Shown one piece after another: positions 1-8,760 of a stretch of DNA of 64,000 bases. The notes below the pieces were generated by a model. That model was given only the letters and a program-made list of their open reading frames with translations, was not told the DNA's origin and made no database searches. This stretch comes from Caldimonas manganoxidans ATCC BAA-369. GTDB lineage: Bacteria > Pseudomonadota > Gammaproteobacteria > Burkholderiales > Burkholderiaceae_C. The DNA is taken from assembly GCF_000381125.1 (NCBI RefSeq), contig NZ_KB905929.1, positions 62,001 to 126,000 on the forward strand. Direction: 5' to 3'. The position numbers were made by a program, and so were the translations under genes. Each line of letters begins with the position of its first letter. Position 1 is the first letter of the stretch.

Positions 1-2
1 CG

Positions 3-2765
3 GCGCTGGTCCAACTCGTGGGGGAATTGCCGGGCTCGCTCACGCAGGTGCATCAGAGCCTCAGAGAGCTGCTGGGCTGGTACAGCGGTGGGCCACTGGC
101 CGCGCTGCATCCGGGCAGCGCACCGCTGCTGCGACATGGGTGGGTCGAACATCCCGATGGCGCGGAGCGCTCGCTGCGCGCCGTGGTGCGCTGCCTCGAC
201 AGCCATCAAGGACAGCGGCGTTTCATGTCGGTCATCGAAGACCGCACCGCCGAGGACGAGCTCGACCGGGCACAATCCCAGCTCGGCGCTCTGGTGGAGA
301 CGGCCCATGCGGGACTGGCGTTGTTCGATGACCAGCGAGGCCTCTTCCACCCGGTCGGGGCGGCCGCCGCCGGTGAGGTGCTGCCCTCCAGCCAGCTCAA
401 GGCCATCAGCCGAGAACTCGTGCGCTCCGACACCTTGGCCGAGTTCGATCGGGTGCAACACGCGCTGCGCCACGGCGAGCGGGCCGAGGCGCGCTATGCC
501 ATCGTCCATCCGGAGCTGGGGCTGCGCTGGCTGCTCACGCGCGTGGAGCCCCGGGTGCTCAGCTCAGGCAAGCGCAGCACCTCGGTGATCACGCTGGACG
601 TGACCGAGCAGCACCAGGCCCAGCAGCGCAACGACCGCTTGCTGCGCGAGCTCACCACCATCCTCGAAAGCACCTCCGCCGGCATCGCCTATCTGCGTGG
701 ACAGACCTTGCTGCGCTACAACCGGCAGTTCGAGACCCTGCTCGGCCTGGAGGGGCACACCGCGGTCGACCCCCGCCTGGGAGAGCTGCTGCGCGACGCC
801 GGCTTGGATCAAGACTTGGCGCTCGAAGCCTTGAACACGCTGGCGTCGGTGGGCCAGTTCGAAACCGAAATCCAGATCCGCCTGCCTGGGCGCGAGGCCC
901 GCTGGTGTGCCCTGTCGATGCGCCGCATGGACAGCCCCGGCCCTGAACTCGAATCGATCGCGGTGCTATCGGACATCACCCGGCTCAAGACCCAGCAAAT
1001 GGAGCTTGAAGCCGTGGTGCGCGACCGCGAGCTGATGTTCAGCCTGTCCGACGTGGGCATCGTGTTCCTGCGCCACGGTCGGGTGCAGCGGGCCAACGAA
1101 GGCTTCAGCCTGCTCAGTGGCTATCCCCTGGAAGAGCTCGAGCAACGCACCGAAGCCGAGCTCTTCGATGCACAGTGGGACCCACCGCAGCGGGAGCAGG
1201 CCGAGGCTCGCGCTTTGGCCGAGGGAGGGCACTGGACCGGCGAGCGCGTGCTGTGCCGCAAAGATGGGCGGCTGCAATGGGTGCAGGTGAGCAAGCGCCT
1301 GGTCGAACCCGGCCGGCCCGAAGGCGGGGTCATCGCCTCTTATGTCAACGTCGATGCCCGCCATCGCGCCGAGCAGGCCTTGGTGACCCAGGCCGAGCGC
1401 ACGCGGGCCATTCTCGACTCGGTGTTCGTCGGCATCGTCACCGTGGGGTCGCATGGCATCGAGTGGATGAACCGCTCGGCGCGCCGAATGTTCGGCGGAG
1501 AGCTGGCCGATTTCCTGGGGCAGCCCATGAGCGTCGTGGCGCCGGAGGATCCGGCCCATCCTTTCCGTGACCAGGCCTTGCTGTCGCGATTGGACGAAGG
1601 ACAGATCCACAACTTCGAATGCGAGGTCGCCGCACGGGACGGCCGCCGCTTCTGGGTGGTGGGCAATGCGGTGCTCACCGGTGCACATGCCTTGGGCGGG
1701 CGGGAGCTGACCTTCGCGTTGCTGGACATCGACCAGCGCCGCCAGGCGGAACGTCGCATCGCCCAGGCACGGGCTTCGCTGCAGCGCATCATCGAGCTGG
1801 CGCCTTTGGCCATCACCCTGCGCGACGCACGCACCCTGAAGATCTTGCAGATCAACCAGACGGCCGCCGACATCGCCGGGCGGCCCATCGAGGAATTGGT
1901 CGGCAGCACCCCTGAAGAGATCTACGGCCCGACCGAGGCGGCGCAGTTTCGTGCCGACATGCTGGAGGCCTTGCGTGCCGAGGGGGTCACGCACAAAGAG
2001 TACCGAGTGCGCGTGAAGGGGCAGCCCACGGTATGGGATGCGCGCTTCATGCCCTTGGCTCAGCCGGGTGAGCCGCCAGACCAGCTCCTGCTGGTGGCCA
2101 CCAACGTGACCGAGCAGCGCGCTGCCGAGCAGGCCCGTCTGGAGGCGGCCATTGCCCAACGTGAATTGCTCGTCAAAGAGGTGCATCACCGCATCAAGAA
2201 CAACCTGCAAGGGGTGGCCGGTTTGCTGCAGCAGATCGCGCAGCGCAAGCCCGAGATGGCCGGCCCGATCAGCGAGGTGGCTGGCCAAGTGCAGGCCATT
2301 GCGCATGTCTATGGCCTGCAAGTGGGCGCCAGCGGCCCGCTGCGACTGCGCAAGGTGGTGCAGGCCATCACCGGCTCCGTGCAGCGCACCTTCGACCGTG
2401 TCATCGTCTTGCAGGAGCAGGGCACCGGCATCGGCGAGTGGGTCTTGCCCGAGGCCGAATCCATCCCGATTGCGCTGTGCGTCAACGAATTGCTGACCAA
2501 CGCCGTCAAACACAGCCCCGGAGGCGAGGTGCGCTGTATGCTCGAAGGCGAGCCCGACGCGGTCAGCATCACGGTGTGCAACCGCGGCCGGCTGCCTGAA
2601 GGCTTCACGCTCGAGCAGGTGCCCGCCGGCGTGTCGGGGCTGGGCCTCATTCGCGCGCTGTTGCCGCGGCGCAGCGCCCGCTTCGCATTGCAGTCCGACG
2701 CAGAAGACGGCGTGCGCGCCACGGTGCGCATCGTGCCTCCCGGCGCCACGCGGCAACCCGAGTGA
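3..2765 (+). CDS. Multi-PAS sensor histidine kinase, HisKA_2/HWE-like (5' partial)
   Basis: The frame is open from the first complete codon, so the gene is cut by the left edge; the GTG at 18 is only the first start-like codon. About 920 residues remain. Several PAS-type sensor modules follow one another (roughly residues 85-200, 205-325, 330-450, 460-580, 590-705), each ended by a short D-V-T-E-like linker. A HisKA_2-type dimerisation region has VHHRIKNNLQ with the likely phospho-His near residue 722, then a HATPase N-box CVNELLTNAVKH near 820 and a G2-like GLGLIRALL close to the end. No membrane segment is visible in this part, so it looks cytosolic. The stop overlaps or abuts the next gene, an ANTAR response regulator, which is its likely partner. 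The ligand cannot be told from sequence. Confidence 0.88.
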   Translation, partial: ALVQLVGELPGSLTQVHQSLRELLGWYSGGPLAALHPGSAPLLRHGWVEHPDGAERSLRAVVRCLDSHQGQRRFMSVIEDRTAEDELDRAQSQLGALVETAHAGLALFDDQRGLFHPVGAAAAGEVLPSSQLKAISRELVRSDTLAEFDRVQHALRHGERAEARYAIVHPELGLRWLLTRVEPRVLSSGKRSTSVITLDVTEQHQAQQRNDRLLRELTTILESTSAGIAYLRGQTLLRYNRQFETLLGLEGHTAVDPRLGELLRDAGLDQDLALEALNTLASVGQFETEIQIRLPGREARWCALSMRRMDSPGPELESIAVLSDITRLKTQQMELEAVVRDRELMFSLSDVGIVFLRHGRVQRANEGFSLLSGYPLEELEQRTEAELFDAQWDPPQREQAEARALAEGGHWTGERVLCRKDGRLQWVQVSKRLVEPGRPEGGVIASYVNVDARHRAEQALVTQAERTRAILDSVFVGIVTVGSHGIEWMNRSARRMFGGELADFLGQPMSVVAPEDPAHPFRDQALLSRLDEGQIHNFECEVAARDGRRFWVVGNAVLTGAHALGGRELTFALLDIDQRRQAERRIAQARASLQRIIELAPLAITLRDARTLKILQINQTAADIAGRPIEELVGSTPEEIYGPTEAAQFRADMLEALRAEGVTHKEYRVRVKGQPTVWDARFMPLAQPGEPPDQLLLVATNVTEQRAAEQARLEAAIAQRELLVKEVHHRIKNNLQGVAGLLQQIAQRKPEMAGPISEVAGQVQAIAHVYGLQVGASGPLRLRKVVQAITGSVQRTFDRVIVLQEQGTGIGEWVLPEAESIPIALCVNELLTNAVKHSPGGEVRCMLEGEPDAVSITVCNRGRLPEGFTLEQVPAGVSGLGLIRALLPRRSARFALQSDAEDGVRATVRIVPPGATRQPE

Positions 2766-2833
2766 TCCCCGGCCGGAATTGGACGACAATACACAACCAT
2801 GCAAACGCCGGGGGCCCTGCTTCCCGGAGTCCG

Positions 2834-3457
2834 ATGCAGGTGGCGAGGCGCAGCGTGAAGAACAAAGGCAAGATCCTCGTGGTGGACGATGACCGGCTGG
2901 TGTTGGCCACGCTCACCCATGGACTGTCTCAGGCCGGGTATGAAGTCATCGATGCCGACAACGGCGACGATGCCATTTTGCTCGCCCGTCAGCATCGACC
3001 CGGGCTTGCCTTGCTCGACATCCGCATGGAGGGCAAGAGCGGCTTCGACGTGGCCGAATACCTGCGCACTTCGCTGCACACGCCGTTCATGTTCCTGTCG
3101 GCCTTCTCCGACGAAGCCACCCTGGAGAAGGTCAAGGCGCTGGGGGCCGTGGCCTACCTCGTCAAACCCTTGGACATTCGCCAGATCGTGCCGGCGGTGG
3201 AAGCCGCCTTCGCGCATCAGCAGTCGCGGCAGGGTGAGACCATGCGGCCGGCCAACGATCCTGGCGGCTCGGGGGACGACGAGATCCTGCAGCAACTCGT
3301 CGCGCTGGCCGTGGGCATTGCCATGCATCGCTTCTCGCTGGACCGCCGGCAGGCCCTGGAGCGACTGCGCCGCCAAGCACGACAAGACGGCTTGAGCCTG
3401 GAGGAGCAGGCCCGCCGCTTCGTCGAGGCCTTGGAAGTCCTCAGCGCCCCGGGCTGA
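2834..3457 (+). CDS. Response regulator with ANTAR RNA-binding domain
   Basis: About 207 residues. An N-terminal receiver domain (ILVVDDD near residue 14, phospho-acceptor Asp near 62 in LLDIRM, and the conserved Lys in LVKPLD) is followed by a C-terminal three-helix region (about 145-205) with the ANTAR pattern: LVALAVGIAM, then ALERLRRQAR, then LSLEEQARRFVEAL. ANTAR proteins of the AmiR/NasR/EutV type bind two-hairpin leader RNAs and prevent transcription termination. Kinases of the HisKA_2 class often partner them, as in EutW/EutV, which fits the gene directly upstream. The start is uncertain: a GTG at 2762 overlaps the upstream stop, ATG 2834 has GGAG just before it, and GTG 2855 has GAGG at good spacing. 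The 3' end overlaps the stop of the convergent kinase by 17 bases. Confidence 0.85.
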   Translation: MQVARRSVKNKGKILVVDDDRLVLATLTHGLSQAGYEVIDADNGDDAILLARQHRPGLALLDIRMEGKSGFDVAEYLRTSLHTPFMFLSAFSDEATLEKVKALGAVAYLVKPLDIRQIVPAVEAAFAHQQSRQGETMRPANDPGGSGDDEILQQLVALAVGIAMHRFSLDRRQALERLRRQARQDGLSLEEQARRFVEALEVLSAPG

Positions 3458-5210
3458 GGGGGCCGCTGGGGCGAACCTCGCCCAACGTGAAATAAAACCG
3501 CGCACCGGCGCCCACTTCCGATTCGGCCCAAATCTGCCCGCCGTGGCGACGGATGATGCGCTGCACCGTGGCCAGCCCCACGCCGGTGCCGGGATAGTCA
3601 GTGGCGCTGTGCAGGCGTTGGAACACGCCGAACAGACGGTCGGCAAAGCGCATGTCGAAGCCCGCGCCATTGTCCTTCACGTGGTAAATCCAGCGCCCGT
3701 CTTGCTCCACGGCGCCGAATTCGATGCGGGCCTGCTCGGTGTGCATCGAATACTTCCACGCATTGCCCAGCAAATTCTCCAACACCACGCGCATCAGGGT
3801 CGGGTCGCCCTGCACGCTGAGACCCTCCTGGATCGATACCTCCACGCGCCGCTGCGGCGCCTGGCGGCGCAGATCTTCGACGATGTAATGCGCCAGCTGA
3901 CTGAGGTTCACCGGTTGCGTCACCATGGGCTTGGCCGTCAGTTGCGACAGCGCCAGCAACGCATCGATCATGCCGTTCATGCGAGCCGCCGCACCCAGCA
4001 CCCGGTCCAGGTGATCATGACCGATGCGATCCAGCGCCCGGGCGTAATCCTCTTTCAGGATCTTCGTGAAACCTTCGATCACGCGGATGGGCGCACGCAA
4101 ATCGTGCGACACCGTGTAGCTGAACGACTCCAGCTCGCGCTGCACGGCCAGCCGTTCGGCCTGGGTGGCCTCGTCGGCCGTGGGCTGGGCCTCGGTGCAT
4201 ACCAGCAGCAGGGCCTTGCGCTGCGAGCCCCCATGTTCGAATGTGAAGGACTCCACGCGCATCTCCCAGCGGCGATCCGGGGACGGGGCAGGCGCGGCGT
4301 CGGCCTGTGGCGCCTCCTGCCCCAAGGCCTGCAACAAGGGCCTCAGCGGCCAGGTGCGCGCCTCGCGGGCGACTTGCACCACCTCGCGCCCGATCAGCAA
4401 TGCCGCCGATTGCCCGATGCAGCGTGCAGCCCGCTCGTTGCAGTAGCGTATCCGGTAGGTGCTTGGCTCGTCTGCCACGGCTTCGGCCAGCACCACTGCG
4501 CTGGGCACGGCATCGAGCAGTTTGAGGCCGATTTGCCGGTCGAACTGCAGCTCCACCCGGGCCGACACATTGCGCGCCGTGCCCTGGTAGCCCACGAATC
4601 GCCCTTGGGCGTCGAAGCGGGGGCGGCCGCTCAGCAGCCACAGGCTGATGTGCCCGTCGGCCTCGCGTCGGTGGGTGGGAAGCTCGTGAAAGGGGCGTTG
4701 CCCATCGAGCATGCGGCGGTGGGCCTGCCACGAGCCGGCGTCGCTGCCGAAGTCCTCCCACAGCGGACGGCCCAGGCGCTGCTCGAAATGCCAGTCCGAG
4801 GCCGCCGCTTGCGGCGGCGGGCGCAGGAGGGTCAGACAATGCTGGGCATCGGTTTCCCAATACCAAAACGGCAGCAGTTCGAGCAGCTCCCGAACCTGGG
4901 TGCGGGCCAGCGCCTGCGCCTGACGAGCCGCGTCGTCTCGCCGAATGAACCACCACGACACCCCGCCGAGCAGCACCAGGCCCAAGGCAAACACCAGCAG
5001 CAACACGTCGGAGCCGGCCACGGCTTGCCATCCCTCGGCCCAGGACGAGCGCATCCAGGCCGCCCCCAGCACGCTCAAGGCCAGCCAGGCCAGCGTCAGC
5101 GCTGCGCCCAGCCCGGCGGCCACCAGCAGATGAGCCCCTGCAAGGGACGAGGAGCCACCCCCCGTGGGGCGGTCGAGGCTGGGGGCAGGGGCTGCGGGCC
5201 TTTCGCTCAT
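3441..5210 (-). CDS. Membrane-bound PAS sensor histidine kinase
   Basis: About 589 residues from the chosen ATG (MSERPAAP); another ATG lies three codons upstream at 5219 and no clear ribosome binding site separates them. Two hydrophobic helices near residues 25-50 and 65-88 anchor it in the inner membrane with almost no periplasmic domain. A PAS-like sensor covers about 105-235, a second less conserved sensor segment follows, then HisKA with SHDLRAPIRV (His near 368) and a HATPase with ENLLGNAWKYS, DNGAGFD and GTGVGLATVQ. The class resembles phytochrome-like or LytS-independent PAS kinases. It is convergent with the ANTAR regulator and divergent from the hybrid kinase, and its own regulator is not obvious next to it. 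Confidence 0.87.
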   Translation of the reverse strand: MSERPAAPAPSLDRPTGGGSSSLAGAHLLVAAGLGAALTLAWLALSVLGAAWMRSSWAEGWQAVAGSDVLLLVFALGLVLLGGVSWWFIRRDDAARQAQALARTQVRELLELLPFWYWETDAQHCLTLLRPPPQAAASDWHFEQRLGRPLWEDFGSDAGSWQAHRRMLDGQRPFHELPTHRREADGHISLWLLSGRPRFDAQGRFVGYQGTARNVSARVELQFDRQIGLKLLDAVPSAVVLAEAVADEPSTYRIRYCNERAARCIGQSAALLIGREVVQVAREARTWPLRPLLQALGQEAPQADAAPAPSPDRRWEMRVESFTFEHGGSQRKALLLVCTEAQPTADEATQAERLAVQRELESFSYTVSHDLRAPIRVIEGFTKILKEDYARALDRIGHDHLDRVLGAAARMNGMIDALLALSQLTAKPMVTQPVNLSQLAHYIVEDLRRQAPQRRVEVSIQEGLSVQGDPTLMRVVLENLLGNAWKYSMHTEQARIEFGAVEQDGRWIYHVKDNGAGFDMRFADRLFGVFQRLHSATDYPGTGVGLATVQRIIRRHGGQIWAESEVGAGARFYFTLGEVRPSGPLSPGR

Positions 5211-5416
5211 GCGACGCATTGTAAGGACGCGTGTTTGCCAACTCTTTCTCGTTTTTCCCCGTCGGGCTTGGCTTGCAGATGCCTCACAAGCCCCATGATC
5301 TTGCGCGAACGCGCCGCACCGCACACACGCCGAGACCGGCTCAAGTTCCCGCCAGCGGCGCCGAAGACCAGACGAGGACCCCGCACCGCCGTGGTGCGGC
5401 AGGATGTCGTAACCAC

Positions 5417-8400
5417 ATGATGATGTCTGCCCCTTCCCCCTTGCCGGCTGAATCCCTTGCGGCCGAGGCTGCGCTCGACCGCGGGGCTCGGGAGCGGGCC
5501 GTGGTGGACGCCGTGCTCGACGCCCCCGGGCTGGGCGCGGCGCTTCGCGCGGTGGGCTGCCGCCTGGCCGCGTTGTTCCAGGCCCGAGACTGGGCCGTGT
5601 GGCGTGTGGACGACTGGAACGGTCAGTGCGGACTGATCTACCCCTGGAGCGAAGACGCCCACCCAGCCCGCCACCATGTCGATCTGGACGCCATCACTAC
5701 CGTGCGCCACGACGACCGGCAGGGCGGCTGCGCGATCGCCCGCCAAGCCCCGTGGTGGAGCCAAGACGCAGACCGCATCTGGGTGCCCGTTTGGGATGAC
5801 CAGGCGCCCGCCGGCTTGCTCGAGCTGCGCGGCGCGCGCCTCACGGATGAAGCTGCCGATGGCACCTTGCTGAGGCTGGCGTGCCGCCAGCTCGGGCTGA
5901 TGGCACGTGTGGAGGCCGCCACCGTCGGCTTGCAGCGCCGCACCGAGCAAATCGAGCGTGAACGGCGCTGGCTCGACGACCTCATCGAGCACTTGCCCGT
6001 CAGCCTGTTCGTGATAGATCCGCTGGACTTGCGTCTGATCCAAGTGAACCGGCAGGCCGAACGGGAGTTCGGGCTGCGGCGGGAAGATTTGATCGGCCGC
6101 CCCCCGGAGGACGCCTATGGTCGCCAGCTCGCGGCGATATTGCGGCCCTCGGTGCAGCGAGCCTTGGCCGGTCACGGGATGTGGATCGAGGAAGAGATCC
6201 TGTGGTCCACCCATCGGCGCGGCCAGCGCCATGTCGATGTGCGCTACATCACGCTGCGGCGCGACGACGGCACGCCCCATGCGCTGTTGGTGGTCGCGCG
6301 CGACGTGACCGACCGGCGCAAGGCCGAGCAGGCGTTGCTGGAATCCGAAGCGCGCTTCCGGGAATTGGTCGACACCCTGGAAGACCATGTCTTCATCACC
6401 ACCCCGGACCGCAGCCACTTCGAGTATCTCAGCCCCCGGGTCTACCCTTTTTGGGGGCTGACGCCGCAGGAAGTGGTGAGCGATCCCGGCCGTGCCTGGG
6501 CCCATGTTCCCGAGGAGGACCGAGCGCTGCTGGCACGGTGCCGCCACATGGAAGAAGCGCTGCAGCCCACCGATGTGGTGCACCGCGTGCGCCACCCCGA
6601 ACGGGGCCTGCGCTGGCTGCGAACCCGCACCCGCAGCCAGCGCCGCGCCGATGGCAGCATTCGCGTCTACGGCATCAGCACCGATGTCACCGCAGAGCAC
6701 GAGCGCGAGGCCGATTTGCAGCGCGCGCGCGATCTGGCCGAGGCCGCCAGCCAGGCCAAGAGCCAGTTCATGGCCAACATGAGCCATGAGATCCGCACGC
6801 CGATGAACGGCATCCTGGGCATGACGGAATTGCTGCTGGGCACTGCGCTGACGGACAAGCAGCGTCGCTTCGCCCAAGCGGTCTATCGCTCCGGCGAGAA
6901 CCTGCTCGAAATCATCAACGACATTCTGGATTTCTCCCGCATCGAAGCGGGCAAGATGGAGTTGGCCACCTCGGATTTCGTGCTGCGTTCGGTGGTGGAG
7001 GACACCTTGGAGCTGCTGGCCCCGCGCGCCCACGACAAGCGTCTGGAGCTCAGCTTCCGTGAGGCCCCGGGCGTGCCCCCGCTGGTCCATGGCGATCCCC
7101 TGCGGCTGCGTCAGGTGCTCACCAATCTCGTGGCCAACGCGATCAAATTCACCGAGTCGGGCGAAGTGGTGGTGGAGGTGCGGTGCCATGAGACGCCGCA
7201 GGGCGCATCCAACGGGGCTGCCGACCAGCGGCGCGTGGAGCTGGAATTCCTCGTGCGCGACACGGGCATCGGCATCGAGCCCGAGGTGCTGCCGCGCTTG
7301 TTCAGTCCGTTCACCCAGGCCAACAGCAGCACCACCAAGCGCTACGGTGGCACCGGGCTGGGCCTGGCGATTTCCCGTCAGCTCGTCGAGCTGATGGGCG
7401 GACACATCGACGTGCACAGTGAACCCGGCCGCGGCTCGACCTTCCGCGTCCGCGTGCCCGTGGGCGTTTCGCCGTTTTCGAACGCGGCCGCCGAGCTCGA
7501 TGCGCTGGACATGCCCAAACTGCGGGTGCTCGTCGTCGAGGATCACGAGACCAACCGCGAGGTGCTCGAACAGATGTTGAGCGCCTGGGGCTTGCAGGTG
7601 AGCGCGGCGGCAAGCGGCCAGGCCGGGCTGGACCTCGTCGAGCACGAGCACCGCGCCGGCCGGCGCTTCGACCTGGCGCTGGTGGACATGCAAATGCCCG
7701 GCCTCGACGGGGTGCAATTCGCCCGCTCATTGCGCCAGCACCCGGCCGGCACCGGCACCAAACTCATCCTGCTGTCATCGATGTCCTCGCCCGATGACGC
7801 GCGCTTGGCGCACGAAGCCGGCTTTCAGCGCTTCTTGACCAAGCCGGTGCGCAAGGTCGAGCTGCGCCAAGCGATTCTTGGCGTGTCGGCCACCCCGGCC
7901 CGTTCTCGCGCGCCCGAGGCTTGCTTCCCGCACCGCGTGCTCGTCGTCGAGGACAACCCCGTCAACCAAGAGGTCATCCAGCAAATGCTGCGTCGCCTGG
8001 GCTGCCAAGTCCACCTGGCGGCCTCGGGGCTGGAAGGCTTGCGCGCCTTGTGCGAACATCGCTTCGACCTCGTGCTCATGGACATCCAGATGCCCGGCAT
8101 GGACGGCGTGGACACGCTGCGATGGTTCCGCAAGGGGCCCGGCGGGCGATTTGCGTTCCTCACGCCGCCGCACGTCCCGGTGGTGGCCGTCACGGCCAAT
8201 GCGCTGGGCGGCGACCAGGAGCGATTCTTGGACCAGGGGTTCAACGACTATCTGTCCAAACCCTTCCGTCAGAACCAGCTGCTGGCCGTGCTGGCGCGCT
8301 GGCTGCCCGAAGCCGAGCCGCTGGCTGGTGTCGAAACCGCCCCCCCGACTCCGCCCCTTGTCGCCCCAGCCGTGGAGATTTCGATGCGCACTCCGGATCC

Positions 8401-8752
8401 CGATGTTTTCGACCCCCAGGCCGTGCAGCGCCTGCGCGAGCTCGATCCGAAGGGCGACAATCAACTGCTGGACCGATTGTTTCGCACCTTCGAAGCCTCG
8501 CTGCAGCGCCTCATCCCCCAAATGGTGGAAGCCCACCAAGCGCAAGATCTGGCGACAATCCGACTGACGGCCCACACACTGAAATCCTCGTGCGCCAGTG
8601 TGGGGGCCCTGAAGCTGTCGGCCCACTGCGCCGAGATCGAGACCTTGATCCGAGGCGGCAGTGCCGAACCGCTGGAGGAACGAATCGCCGCCGTGCGTGA
8701 GGAATCCGACCGTGTGCTTGCCAGCCTGAGGGCCTATTTGCACCAAGCCTGA
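5417..8752 (+). CDS. Hybrid sensor kinase GAF-PAS-PAS-HisKA-HATPase-REC-REC-HPt
   Basis: About 1111 residues starting at one of three tandem ATGs (5417, 5420, 5423). A GAF-like N-terminal region (about 25-175) is followed by two PAS modules (about 185-305 and 315-435), HisKA with [11 protein letters not shown] (His near 457), a HATPase ([27 protein letters not shown]), two receiver domains (LVDMQMPG with Asp near 756, and LMDIQMPG with Asp near 888) and a C-terminal HPt domain (TAHTLKSS, His near 1052). This is a BarA/ArcB-like phosphorelay protein carrying all relay steps in one chain, without a transmembrane segment. The next gene starts 8 bases after its stop and begins with a receiver domain, so it is the probable output. 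Confidence 0.92.
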   Translation: MMMSAPSPLPAESLAAEAALDRGARERAVVDAVLDAPGLGAALRAVGCRLAALFQARDWAVWRVDDWNGQCGLIYPWSEDAHPARHHVDLDAITTVRHDDRQGGCAIARQAPWWSQDADRIWVPVWDDQAPAGLLELRGARLTDEAADGTLLRLACRQLGLMARVEAATVGLQRRTEQIERERRWLDDLIEHLPVSLFVIDPLDLRLIQVNRQAEREFGLRREDLIGRPPEDAYGRQLAAILRPSVQRALAGHGMWIEEEILWSTHRRGQRHVDVRYITLRRDDGTPHALLVVARDVTDRRKAEQALLESEARFRELVDTLEDHVFITTPDRSHFEYLSPRVYPFWGLTPQEVVSDPGRAWAHVPEEDRALLARCRHMEEALQPTDVVHRVRHPERGLRWLRTRTRSQRRADGSIRVYGISTDVTAEHEREADLQRARDLAEAASQAKSQFMANMSHEIRTPMNGILGMTELLLGTALTDKQRRFAQAVYRSGENLLEIINDILDFSRIEAGKMELATSDFVLRSVVEDTLELLAPRAHDKRLELSFREAPGVPPLVHGDPLRLRQVLTNLVANAIKFTESGEVVVEVRCHETPQGASNGAADQRRVELEFLVRDTGIGIEPEVLPRLFSPFTQANSSTTKRYGGTGLGLAISRQLVELMGGHIDVHSEPGRGSTFRVRVPVGVSPFSNAAAELDALDMPKLRVLVVEDHETNREVLEQMLSAWGLQVSAAASGQAGLDLVEHEHRAGRRFDLALVDMQMPGLDGVQFARSLRQHPAGTGTKLILLSSMSSPDDARLAHEAGFQRFLTKPVRKVELRQAILGVSATPARSRAPEACFPHRVLVVEDNPVNQEVIQQMLRRLGCQVHLAASGLEGLRALCEHRFDLVLMDIQMPGMDGVDTLRWFRKGPGGRFAFLTPPHVPVVAVTANALGGDQERFLDQGFNDYLSKPFRQNQLLAVLARWLPEAEPLAGVETAPPTPPLVAPAVEISMRTPDPDVFDPQAVQRLRELDPKGDNQLLDRLFRTFEASLQRLIPQMVEAHQAQDLATIRLTAHTLKSSCASVGALKLSAHCAEIETLIRGGSAEPLEERIAAVREESDRVLASLRAYLHQA

Positions 8753-8760
8753 TCCATGCC

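Noticed and set aside
966..2804. A 612-residue open frame on the minus strand
   Set aside because: It is antisense to the multi-PAS kinase, shows no domain, and has the His/Gly/Gln-rich composition typical of antisense frames in GC-rich genes.
3543..5420. A 625-residue open frame on the plus strand
   Set aside because: Antisense to the membrane kinase, whose domains are complete; no motif in the frame.
5207..7717. An 836-residue open frame on the minus strand
   Set aside because: Antisense to the hybrid kinase; codon use and composition are those of a shadow frame.
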